This document shows positions 22,789-33,147 of a stretch of 64,000 nucleotides of DNA, piece after piece. The stretch is from Talinum fruticosum (lineage: Eukaryota; Streptophyta; Magnoliopsida; Caryophyllales; Talinaceae), in assembly GCA_021018815.1 (NCBI GenBank), contig JAITYX010000063.1:1798001-1862000 (forward strand), given 5' to 3'. How positions within the stretch are numbered: position 1 is the first letter of the stretch; every line of letters begins with the position of its first letter. Both the position numbers and the translations under genes were made by a program. The notes beneath the pieces are model-generated. The model was given only the letters and a program-made list of their open reading frames with translations, did no database searches and had not been told where the DNA came from.

Positions 22789-24420
22789 ATGCTGAAAAGA
22801 GGTTCCCACCCTGATTTTCTTGGTTCCGTAACCAAGAAACCTTGCACTAAAAGCCAAGAAGGCCCTTCTAATGCCTCAAAATCGTTGTCACCCAACATCT
22901 AACGTTGGATGACAAATTCTTCCCGACCATAAAGTTTTCGTGGTTGGCTCACATCAAATCAATAGGGGTTTACAATTTCTGTTGTTTCGTGAGTTCATAT
23001 ACCCAGAACTCGTCTCCGAGTTTTACACCAATTTCTCTAGCTCTAAGGGTATCCTCACCTCCGAGTTCAAAACATCACGGTTCGCATCAACACTTCTCTT
23101 CTTCACTGTCTCTTCAAAGTATCCTCTCTCTTCTTGAACAACAACCCCATACGTTTCAACGAGGTTGCTGATGAATTCTTCAAAAATATGCCAAAGAGTT
23201 CCCCGGGTCACGTAAAAACTTCTCCGTGACTCAACTCAAATCGAAGCTCGTCTTCTATGCTTTCTCGCGATAAGGACCTTCTTCTCTCAGCATTCAAGTA
23301 AGGAGAACCCCAACTCCAAGCATCTCAAAGCCTTGTATGACATTCTTGAGGGCTATGAAGTAGACCTCTTTCCTACTATAGTCGAGCAAATGGCAATCGT
23401 GCTCGCTCGGACTCGGACCAAGAAGTCAACCCCACTTTCTTTCGGGGCTCTTCTCACCCTAATCTTCAAACAATTCAAAGTTCCTCTTATCTCGGATCCC
23501 AACGCGAGTTTCGAGGCTGCTATTATTGTTGGCAAAAAGAAACTTCTTGGGTATGGATACCAAGAGACCCAACCGGGTGTCCGGGTCCATAGCTCGGAAC
23601 TAAGGCCCTCTTCTCCGCCTCGAGACTTAGACACAATCCCCTCTTTCTCTACCTCCTCCACCTAGTGGGCGCCTCCACTTCAGGTGTTTCTCAAATCCTT
23701 TCTTCCGCTTTGTCCACCATAGTAATGGACAAGCTCTCCTCGGTGTCCACCGAATTTAACGACACCTTCCGGTCATTCAAGACTGTTCTTCGATCTATGA
23801 CCATCAATCGAAAACTGCTCAATCCCAAATCGAGAGAGCAGCAAGACGTGCTTCTCGAGATGAAAGCACTAGTCAAGGAGCAAAGGGAGATGATTGAGCT
23901 CCTTCAGGAAAGGCGCTCCAAGGCGACTCGGGATCCGGTCAACTCGGATTCATTAGAAGAATCCTCAAGTCCGGCCAAATCCCCTCTCGTAGGGGAAGAC
24001 GAAGAAGAAGAAGAAGGAGAAGAAGAAGGAGAAGAAGCGGAGCTTACGGTTGAGGCAGCTTCCTCCGAGGAGAAAGAAGAAGGGGAGAAGGAAGAAGAAA
24101 CAGGAGCCGAAGCGACGAGAGGGCCAAGGTGCTCCAGGCACTCCAACCTGAAGTGATCAGCTCGGATAGTAGTCCGAGTGGGTCGAAAACCCTGTTGACC
24201 ATGGTCGGTCGGCAGCAGAGCCAGCACCTCCCTCGGTCGAGTTCCGGGAGGATGAACCTCCGGATGATTTAGTTCTAGGTCAGCCACTCGGAGCCGAGCC
24301 CATTCCGGAGATACCAGCATCGCCCCGCCTCGCTCGTCTACATCTTCACAATCTTATCGGCGAAGGCGCACTATCCGTCCACCATCCTCAACTCGAGACA
24401 GCTCCATCCCCTTCATCTTA
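22789..24420 (+). pseudogene. Extra ORF behind pol of the copia element
   Basis: Lies where SIRE-like elements carry an additional, env-like or unassigned ORF. Start ATG at 22789 (MLKRGSHPDFLG). A shift at about 22900 leads to LDDKFFPTIKFSW, then another frame with FIYPELVSEFYTNFSSS, resembling the putative plant transposon domain found in such ORFs. Further on are LYDILEGYEVDLFPTIVEQM (from about 23330) and a 23665-24156 frame with a predicted coiled coil (QQDVLLEMKALVKEQREMIE) and a Glu-rich tail coded by GAA repeats (23999-24105). No transmembrane segment or signal peptide is evident, so an envelope role is unsupported. Frameshifts near 22900, 22985, 23180 and 23660. Confidence 0.6.
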
Positions 24421-24908
24421 GAAATTTTCTTTTTCTGTTTTAAATTTTTATTTTTTTGTCGACACATACAAATTTGTATCCTCTTGATACATTCTTCCTC
24501 TTTTTTTTTTTGCTGAAAGGCAAGGGGAGAATATTTAGAAATTTGTTGTCTTGTTTAGGGGAGTTTCTCTCACCATCTTTTGTGTATATACTTATTATGA
24601 ATATTAATGAAGTTTCAGTTTCTTGCTTATTATTTTTCCGAGTTTCAACTATCTCCGAGTTTCAATTTCTTGCTCAGTAATTTTCTTTGCTCCGATTCAA
24701 CAACCGAGTCTATCATTGCTCGACACTTCACTTTTTAGCACTAATGCAATCTAAGCTTACCGGCTCGATATAATTTAAGTTTCAATCACTTATTCTATAT
24801 CACTAAGCCTATTTGCACTCGCTTCTCGACTTATTTCTTGAGAAAGACCGAAAAATAAGATCTATATCACTAACAAAGTTTCTATCTAAGTATGGAATGT
24901 CTTTCATC

Positions 24909-24921
24909 AAAAAGGGAAGAT
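24909..24921 (+). promoter_or_regulatory. Polypurine tract of the copia element
   Basis: AAAAAGGGAAGAT lies immediately before the 3' LTR start TGAAG, the position and composition expected for plus-strand priming. Confidence 0.75.
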
Positions 24922-26460
24922 TGAAGACTCGGACTTTGCAGGTATATCATTCCGAGTACCATCAAGGAATTAGGTATAGACTTCATCTCTTGTAAGTTTT
25001 TATTACAAGTCATTCTAAGTGCTTTAGAAACTTTTCCGAGTAATATAGAATCTTTTCGAGTGATACGTAAACTATTGCATATGTTTTCAATTGATTCCGA
25101 TCGACTCGTAAAGCATACTCTTGCTCATCTTTACACATATGTAGTTCCGAGTCACTCGGACAACACTAAGATTTATCGCATGTTCAAACACTCGCTCTAA
25201 CACTCTTAAACTCAGTGTCCGACTTTAAACTTAAGTTTCAAGAGAATTACAGTGGTAATTCATCTTTCTAAGTCAGCATGTTTCGTTTGAACTTTGATAG
25301 TCTAGATCAAGTATTACTACTCGATATTCTTTATCTAACTTGATTTGTTTCTAGATCGACTCGGATGGAATTCGAGTATAATGAACATTAGACTCGGAAA
25401 ATTCCATTCCTTTCGACTCGAGATAATTATGCACTTAATTATCTTAATTAAATTATTATCCGTGTCTAATCTTGGACCAAAGTATTTTAATACTTTGAGA
25501 ACCAAAATTGATTTACTTTTGTAGGTTATCTAAACGAGGTTATCCTACTTTTGAACTACAAAAGTAACCGGCTTCAAGATGTCAAATCACTAGCGAGACA
25601 AGGCTTTTTCTACTTCGACCAAGGCCCGAAGTTGTGTCGGGATTGTCTGTTTCCAAAACTGAAATCTTCAACGCTAAGCTCAACGGTGGTTTACACCCTA
25701 CTTTTCGAGACAACACTAGTAGATTGGGACATTCTAAAGAGTCAAGAGCCGTTGTACAACGTTCACAACTCAACGGATTTTTTCCGAGTGACTCGAAAAG
25801 TCGCTACAACGGTCACGAAGACTTCTAATTAGAAGATAGTCACAACGGCTAACCTGCTTGGTTATCTATAAATAGAAGCCAACTCTCAAGACTTGAAGAT
25901 GGATGGAACCATTTGTCAATACACATACTTAAGCAAAAGTCTTTGTATTCATATTCAATCTTCTACTTACAACTCTAACTCTGTACTTAACATCTTTCTA
26001 AGTTGTAAGGTCTTGGAATCGATCACAACTTTCATTCTTACTTTCCGAGTAAGGTCCCTTGATTGAGCTGTAAGGGTTAACTCAACTCGGTTTTCCCTAG
26101 CTGTAAAGGTTACCTCGGTTAGGAAGTACTAGATCGGATAAGGGAATTTCTAAGTCTAGGAAAACCTTGTAAGGAATTGTTTAAGGGAGCAATTCGGTTA
26201 AGTCTGTCTACTTGTATTTTGTGGATTCAAAATAGTGGATTTGACTTGGTGCTTGGATTAGCACCGGTCGTGGTTTTCTCGCCCTAGGAGGGTTTCCACG
26301 TAATTTTTGAGTTAAACACTTTTACGAGTCCAATCTAGACTCGGACTATCTCAAAGTCAGTTTTAGACTTTAAACTTCCATTTATCGTTTAAATTTCCTC
26401 ATCACCCTATTCACCCTTCCCCCTTTAGGGTGACTTAATCTTTTTAAGAGCAAACTTTCA
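24922..26460 (+). repeat. 3' LTR of the copia element
   Basis: 1539 bp, ends in TTTCA followed by the target duplication TACAA. TATAAATAG at 25867-25875. It has an extra block of about 20 bases near 25035-25058 that the 5' LTR lacks, next to a repeated CTTTTC(C)GAGT phrase. Confidence 0.93.
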
Positions 26461-27293
26461 TACAATGCTATGTCAAAGCTGAAATTAAGTTCTTCCAAGC
26501 AAAAGTCCGAAGACAACTGGCTGATTGAATATGGTGATCAATGGTCAACTTTCTTATAATTGAAGCAAAGGAATTATGATTTGGTTATTAAAGTAATGTA
26601 TAACAATAAGGAGAATCTCACTTTCAACCGGGAGGAGATTGGACACATCGGAGTGGATTATTCCTATCAACGTGAAGAAAGAGGGTAGTAAACGTCATTT
26701 GAGGTTATCTTATAGGGTCCCTGTCCGAATATCATTCGGAGACAAGTCATGCGAGTTGTTCAACGATGGGGAAATTAGGCTTGCTTGTGTTTGATGTTGG
26801 TATGGACAAGAGTCCTGGCCTTGATGGCTAGAGGAGCTATTTCTTCAAAGCTACATGGGACATCACTGGGGATTTCGTATGTGCCGCTATTTAAGATTTT
26901 TTCCTCATAGTTGAGCTTCTTAAACAAGTCAATGCTACTACCCTTGCTATTGAAAAATTCTCTAATGCATCCTATCCAATGGAGTTGAGACCTATATAGC
27001 ATGTTGTAATTCTATTTACAAGTGCATTAAAAAATTGATATACAATAGGTAAAAACCTATTGTGGTATATTTATCGGATGAAACCCAAGGGCCATTATTC
27101 AGGGAAGATCTATTTTACACAATATTATGATATGTCACATTTCGTGAAAATGTATCACGTAAAGTGAATTTCCCCAAGGTGCATTTTGATGATTGATCTC
27201 AAGAAAGCTTAAGACTATGAGATGGGAGTTTCTATATGATATTCTGATTGGTTTTGGGTTGCCTGCTATATTTGTTCAAAGGATTATTACTTG

Positions 27294-28581
27294 CTTAGTT
27301 TAAAAAGCGCGCCCTAGGAGCAAAAATCCCGGGCGCACCTCTACGGGCTTTTAGGGGTCAGCGCAACCCCTCCAAAAGCCCAGAAGCGAGCGCTTTTGGG
27401 GATTTTTCGGGCGCGGCCTTCCTGGACTATGTTAACGTTGCTTGGTTTTTTAAACAAAAAAGAAAAAAGCTTTTACTCACCTAGAACTCGCGTATAGACT
27501 TACTTCATGGAGACCCAATAACTCTTTTCGCAAAGTGAAGAAGTAGAAACCCTAGTTTTCGAGACCTTCCTCCTTCATAGTCCCTCCTCTGCTCCATCCT
27601 TCCGGTAGCTCCATCTTTCCGACGACTCCATGAATTCCGACACCAACCTTGGTGTTTTCGAGCGACGACCCGGTCGCCAACTACCGAGTAAGCTCTTCGT
27701 TTCTTCTTCTTCTTTTTCCCTTTTCCTTTTCCTTCTTCTTCTTATTTCCTCTTCTTTTTCTTCTTTTGTTTTCGGGCCCTTTTGGGTTATTCTTTTTATT
27801 CGTTTTTTGGAGTTGTTCTTTTTCTTTTTCCGAGTGTTGAGGTAGTCAAACCGATCCTTTTCATTTTCTTTTGTCTCTCTATTCATTATGAGGCTAGTCG
27901 GACTAATCCTTATTTCTTTTTGTCTCTTTGTTCACCTGGATCGGACTGATCCTTCTCATTTTTCTTTGTCTCTCTGTTTTTTTAATATCCATGTTAGTGG
28001 GTCAAGAATAAGGAGTTTTTATTTTTAGTTGTAGTCAATCGTATTATATTTTAATTGTTTTAATTACGATAATTGTAGTGAATTGTGTGAATATTGTGAT
28101 TTGTATGGAGGAATTTCAAGAGGAAGAGGAAAAGGATGAAGATGAAGAGGAAATGGATTTGGAATTAGATGATGATGATGATGTGGAGGCGGAGCATGTG
28201 GTATTAGATGATGATAATGATGATGCTTAGTTGGCCTATGGAGGAGGGGGATTACAAACTACTTTGCTTTGTGTGTTATTTTCTATGACTATGCTTGTTT
28301 GTTTTGTTTTTAAACTTCTAAGTGTGTGTTTTGAGATATTTGAATGTCGATTTCGGTTCTTAAGACTATGTGGTGCTTTTAGTGGGTAAAATGTTATCTA
28401 AACACTTGTTTTGATGTGCTATCTTTCTTATTTCATAAAAAATATGGGTCGGGAATCAATTTCAAGTATTTTTATAGAAAAAGTATGCCTCGCTCCAAAA
28501 GCCCACGGCTCCGCCTTGAAGCCCGTGTCCCGTGCTCCAGGAACCCGTGCGCTTTTTGTGCCTTGCGCTTTTTAATCTAAG
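27294..28581 (+). mobile_element. Deleted hAT-like DNA transposon inserted in the LINE RT
   Basis: 1288 bp bounded by inverted ends CTTAGTTTAAAAAGCGC and, read inward from the right, CTTAGATTAAAAAGCGC (one mismatch), flanked by a perfect 8-bp duplication ATTACTTG (27286-27293 and 28582-28589). Removing element plus one duplication restores the LINE RT frame. The 8-bp duplication is the hAT size. The ends are GC-rich with extra GCGC/AAAAGC words. The interior has T- and CT-rich sequence, a GA-rich minus-strand pattern and a short acidic frame (28105-28230). Confidence 0.85.
28105..28230 (+). pseudogene. Acidic C-terminal exon remnant in hAT-like element
   Basis: A 41-residue frame, very rich in Glu and Asp (MEEFQEEEEKDEDEE start, ends DDDNDDA), stop TAG at 28228-28230. 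Plant hAT transposases often end in an acidic tail behind the dimerisation domain, so this may be the last exon left after internal deletion. Length and composition alone do not prove it. Confidence 0.4.
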
Positions 28582-29410
28582 ATTACTTGTTTATCTACAA
28601 CAAGATTCTCAATTCAACTAAATGGAGAATTACATGGATTTTTTGGAAGTAAGAGAGGACTGAGATAGGGGGACCCATGTCTCCTTTATTATTTGTAATG
28701 TTAATGTAATACCTCACTAGCGTTTTGAAAATTGCTAAGGCAAATTTAGATTTCATCCTACTTGTAATAAACTGAGATTAGTAAATCTAAGCTTTGTTGA
28801 TGATTTAATGATTTTTGTAGAGCGGATACATCTAGTGTCCGAGTGCCTTATGACCGCATTTCATCATTTCTCTTCCTGTTCTGGTTTAGAGGCCAACATG
28901 GAGAAATCAAATATGATAATAATAAGGATATCGATGAGTGCTGATGTGGAGAGGGAGTTACTTCAAATTACTGGTTCCAATTAGAACAACTTCTAATTAA
29001 GTAATTGGATTTTGTGAAGCTTGTATTATCAGTGTATTGTGCTCGGAAAAAGAATGAATCACAACAACATCTTTTCTTTGCTTGCGCATATACAAAAAAT
29101 GTCTTGCAAACTTGTTTCAGGAGCTGATGAAGATTCACATTAAAGGCACGGAATGGAATTAGTTGCAGGGATTTGTTTTCCAATATAGAGGGAATAGGAT
29201 AGTAAAAGCCTATTTAAATTTGTGTTTGAATGTGGTTTTATATATGTGTTGGATTGAGAAAAATCGTTGGATCTTTCAGCAAGTAAGTAGGCATGCTAGT
29301 ATTTTGACAAAAATGAAAAATTCTTGCGTCGTAAATTCAATTCTAACCATATATCTTGCAAATATCTTGAAAGTGATAATATATACAACTCGAAATTATA
29401 AATTTTAAAT

Positions 29411-31500
29411 TAAATGGTAATAGAATGATCCATCAGGATTGAACAATTTGTATAAATTCTTATTGATTCTTTAATGCTACTCTTTCCAATAACAAGGGAT
29501 TACATTAGAATATAAACAGTTCAAAAGAATATTGACTTCTTTTTTTTGGCCCTACAGCTTACAAGTGAATAGCAGAAAAGCATAGATAGAGGAATTAGCT
29601 AACTATACAGAAAATAACTAACTGTCCACAGCTTTGGCTTGGACGTATACATAGCTGAATTTTATAGTTTAACCGTTTTTGTTAGTTGGAAAAGCGTAAA
29701 GTGGTATGTTGTTTCCACATTTAACTACCTTCTTAGGAATTAGCAAAAGAAAAAGCTGCTTTCGATCCACCTTCTCTCATCCAAATATCTTTTTTTTAAT
29801 TTTTTTTTTTTTTTGGGGTGGAGGCTTGCATATTGATAAAGATAGTAGTTGTGATAAAATAATTCAAATTGTATAGAACACTCTATCTTAAAAGTATTAT
29901 TTACTCTGTAGATATTGTTAATGGATTTTGACGTATTTATGATGTCATATTACCAAAGTAATGAAAATTGTTTGTATTATTGTCTTATTTGTTAACTGCT
30001 TTTGTCTTAAATGTTATTTTAGACGACCAAATGATATGTCATTGATTATAGATGATACTACTTTGTGAGCTTAGAAGAAATTAAACAAGAAGACACTAAT
30101 GTTACATTATATTCCTAGCAACATTAGATGAGTAACACTCCTACCTGGACCATTATTCTATACTAATGTTTGACATTTTAACTAGTTTAATTGATACCAT
30201 ATTTAAATATATAACGTTATTATTTGAACGAATTTTTAACTAAAAGTTCAAACTAATGATGGAAGGTTAAAAAAAACTTTTATACTCTCGTACACGTCTC
30301 TTATGCAAATGCTGTTTGACGAGGTATGGATATTGCAAAAGTCTTTTTGATTACCTAAGGGTTGAGACAGTAATTATATTATACGTGAAAGCCTCTGACA
30401 TTCAAATGTGAGATTTCACTCTTACGAACTTTAATATATTGTTCAAGAATTAACTTTGCCAAAGGATTGAGTTGACAGTTAAAGGTCCATCAAATGTATT
30501 ATATACTTTAGCATGCTCTTTCATGTAAATATTCCTTTTGGGTTTAAAGCATGTACACTACAAGGACTCACCTTTACAGCTTAAGCAATAATTCAATATG
30601 AGGGTTGTTAGTATTCGAACTTGATAGTTTTTGTTTGAAAAGGTTTTGATACTATGTTAAAAAATTAATTGTATCCAATGATATATATATATATATATAT
30701 AACGTATCCAATGCGAATTGTTAGTTAAAATAAGAAGTAAGAGTTATTAATCTGAACCACTAAATTCTAATCTAAGGATCTAAAATTTGCTACATCATTG
30801 TCTCCTATAACTACCCACCCAAAACCCTCACCTCCCAATTCCACCACATACACAACTGTAGCCACCAACACTAAGCCAAGCACCTTCGCCCACAGTTGAC
30901 CGAGTACCAAGGTGGTGCACTTGCTTTCCCATTGTGGGGTTAATGCTGCCCCTTCTAGGGTTTTTCGTAATAAATTCCTTATATGAATTATTGCTTTGGC
31001 AAAGGGGAGAGATTGATCTAGGGAGGGGATTGGTTCTGGTTTAATTCAATGAGATTTGGGCATAAGTTGAGCGAAAATTAAGGAGAGAGAGAGAGACAAC
31101 CAAGTTCGCCGACAGCCGACGAACATGAGTCGAGCACGACCACCCCAAGCGAGGCTCATGGAGGTTGCTGTGAAGCCAATTGACCATGGTCGTCGACGAG
31201 GGTAGGGTGGTTGGGGTCAGTACGTGTTCAAGTCCCCCCCAAATTGGTTGGGAAGCAAAGATGGCGACGATCGTGGTGGTCGTCGATGGCCGGAGAACTT
31301 TGATCGAGTTCAATAGTCATCAGTGAGCCCTAGGGATGGCCGCCGTTTGTTTCTAGGTTTGGTGGTCGGGGTTCGGTGTGGGCACCGAGTCATGGAAAAA
31401 GAAGAGAGGGAGTGATGCGAGTATGCAGCAGAAGAGATTAGTGAGGTGCTATATTCGTGACCTTTATATGAGAAATAAAGGGATCGGATCTAAAGTTTTT
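29411..31500. other. AT-rich intergenic DNA with one GC-rich patch
   Basis: I found no gene. 29411-30730 is AT-rich without coding signal. 30870-31420 is richer in GC with a purine-rich GAGAGAGAGA run near 31082 and frames of low complexity on both strands that resemble nothing known. It may be an old repeat. Confidence 0.35.
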
Positions 31501-31526
31501 AATTGTTATTTTAAGACTTAGTTCTC

Positions 31527-31528
<2 letters not shown>

Positions 31529-31621
<93 letters not shown>
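31529..31621. repeat. (TA)n microsatellite, about 92 bp
   Basis: An uninterrupted TA run, the longest in the window, 1.5 kb upstream of the NAC start codon. Confidence 0.95.
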
Positions 31622-31623
<2 letters not shown>

Positions 31624-32880
31624 TAAAAAAAAGGGGTAGGAAAATTATGGAGGAAAAAGACGGGGAAGAAAGGTTAATAAAGAGAAGGTTGATGAGATCA
31701 AGTGGATAATACAACTGGAGAGAGATTTGGATGTGAAAGGCAGGGGAGTTGAAGGGAAGAGCGCCGAAATTCGTTAACCAAAAGAAAGGGTCTCGTTGCC
31801 ATTGGCAGTTGGCGGCAGGTAATGCATCGAATCCCACATCTCCACGTGGATTTTCCCCACCCCCTTGTTTTCTTTTGATTCCCCCAACATGGGACAATTT
31901 GCAAGTATGGGATCTATTACCATTTAGTTCTATTATTAATTATGCTATAATATAATAATGTATATTTCTTATATTAATTGATGTTTTCATCACGCATTTT
32001 AGAGATAATTGATTTAATCCATGAAAGGAATATAATTAAGGGAAATGACAAAGTTTCAAGGGTGACAATATATAAGTTCTTTAGGTTTAATTTCTCCCCT
32101 TTATATATTTATTAGTTCTATTCTAGTATACAAGATTATTTGAATTAATTATAGATTGTTTATTAAACACGTATTTCATTAAGAATGTCAAAAGTGTTGT
32201 TAAGGGGTTTTAGTAAATTATCGGACTATCTCAATATTATGAAAAATCCAGACTCCTCCGGTGTTCGACTTATATCCGGGAGACAATAGTTCCGAAAGGA
32301 TTGAATCGCCACTATTGCACTTGGACAATTAACATTAATATCAAACTATTTTGATTTACATAAAAATATTAACGATAAAGTTGTAAAAATTTGTTAATTA
32401 TATAGAAGACAGACACCTAGTTGATAAATCAATATATATTGGCCAAAGGAGGCTAACACATTTAAATTAAACCATTTATGAGTACACAAAAATGATTATC
32501 AGATCTTATCCAACCCTGAATTTTCTTTGATCTAAGGTATGATATTAAGTTTAATAATTTTAAAAAATAATTTTATTTCCTATTAAAAGCCTCTTACTTT
32601 TTTATTTTTTACTTATGAGATCATTTTCATATATTAAATTACACAAAAACGCATGTTTTTATCACCTAAATTTGAATAAATGTTTTAAGTTGAGAGACCA
32701 ATATGTTATTTATTAATTAAGAGAGAAACAAATAAGCTTGAATTAAACGATAAGAGGAATCCACAATTAGAAGGGAAAAGAGGAAAAGGGAAAAAGAGCA
32801 AAACGAGAGTTTTGGGGGTAGCCTAGCCTCCCCTCTCCTTCGTAGGGGGCCCCTTTTCCTTTTTGTTTCTTTTTGTTCTT
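31622..32880. other. Upstream region of the NAC gene
   Basis: No supported ORF. Contains a short G/C-richer stretch at 31740-31900 including CCACGTGG at 31839-31846 (a palindromic G-box core CACGTG), then AT-rich DNA. Any role in NAC control is unproven. Confidence 0.35.
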
Positions 32881-32935
32881 TTATTACTTATCAGCAATTC
32901 TTGTATTATATTTTCTGGGCTTTTCCCCTCTCCTT

Positions 32936-32942
32936 TATAAAC
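32936..32942 (+). promoter_or_regulatory. TATA box of the NAC gene
   Basis: TATAAAC, 212 bp before the ATG at 33148, in a pyrimidine-rich promoter. It would place transcription start near 32965-32975, so that the CT repeat falls in the 5' UTR. Confidence 0.6.
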
Positions 32943-33004
32943 CACAGTTCCCCCTCTTGGATTTCCATTCTCCAACTTCTTCTTCCTCCTCTTTACATAC
33001 ATAC

Positions 33005-33005
<1 letters not shown>

Positions 33006-33056
<51 letters not shown>
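33006..33056 (+). repeat. (CT)n tract in NAC 5' UTR
   Basis: About 25 CT units with one TGT interruption, ending 91 bp before the NAC start codon. Pyrimidine repeats in plant leaders are frequent and can affect expression; here that is not shown. Confidence 0.85.
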
Positions 33057-33060
<4 letters not shown>

Positions 33061-33147
33061 GATCTCTCGTTCATGTTCTAGTCCTCAAGATAACAGCGAA
33101 CCAAAGACAAAACCCTAAGAGAGAGGAAAACAGGGAGATAGTTGGTG

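Larger units (their letters stand above)
15538..26460 (+). mobile_element. Ty1/copia LTR retrotransposon, SIRE-like, full length but defective
   Basis: A 10.9-kb element with LTRs 15538-17049 and 24922-26460, both starting TGAAGACTCGG and ending GCAAACTTTCA, flanked by the perfect 5-bp duplication TACAA (15533-15537 and 26461-26465). Order gag, protease, integrase, RT, RNase H is that of copia. A further region of about 2.8 kb follows pol, as in the SIRE/Maximus lineage. All frames carry shifts and stops. The two LTRs differ at several positions in the first 75 bases and by an insertion of about 20 bases, so the insertion is not recent. It interrupts the LINE ORF2. Confidence 0.93.
12690..29410 (+). 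mobile_element. Decayed plant L1-type LINE hosting three nested insertions
   Basis: Taking out three insertions leaves one collinear LINE. ORF1 lies at about 12690-14500, ORF2 endonuclease at 14536-15530, ORF2 reverse transcriptase at 26466-28900 and the zinc-finger/C-terminal part at 29050-29410. Continuity across the insertions is visible in the reading: EEVKAYAKY before the copia element and SKLKLSSSKQKSEDNWL after it; FVQRIITC before the hAT element and [14 protein letters not shown] after it. Many stops and shifts show that it is dead. The 5' end is not sharply defined, and no clear poly(A) was seen at the 3' end. Confidence 0.75.
26466..29410 (+). pseudogene. LINE ORF2 reverse transcriptase and C-terminal zinc region
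   Basis: Continuation of ORF2 after the copia element. Visible pieces are a SPGLDG-like start of the RT domain (about 26805), FFKATWDI (26841-26864), an IQGRSILHN block (27095-27121), ILMIDLKKA (27188-27214), and after the hAT element GLR-GDP (28654-28675) and SFVDDLMIF with FVDD at 28793-28804 in place of FADD. EANMEKSNM follows at about 28890. The end has a zf-RVT-like QQHLFFACAYT (about 29060-29092) and 29163-29400 with MCWIEKNRWIFQ, a typical LINE C-terminus. Stops and shifts are frequent. Confidence 0.68.

Noticed and set aside
23904..24320. Minus-strand Ser-rich frame in the copia element
   Set aside because: Antisense of the GAA repeats of the post-pol ORF.
22789..24420. Calling the post-pol ORF an envelope protein
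   Set aside because: No signal peptide, membrane segment or fusion-like region visible; only position suggests it.
27575..27886. Minus-strand Lys/Arg/Glu-rich frame inside the hAT-like element
   Set aside because: Antisense of TTC/TTT-rich DNA; composition artefact.
31438..31897. Open frames through the TA microsatellite (Tyr-Ile repeats)
   Set aside because: Pure microsatellite translation; no coding bias outside the repeat.
32823..33074. Minus-strand Arg-Glu repeat frame over the NAC promoter
   Set aside because: Translation of the CT tract on the wrong strand; the NAC promoter and leader explain the region.
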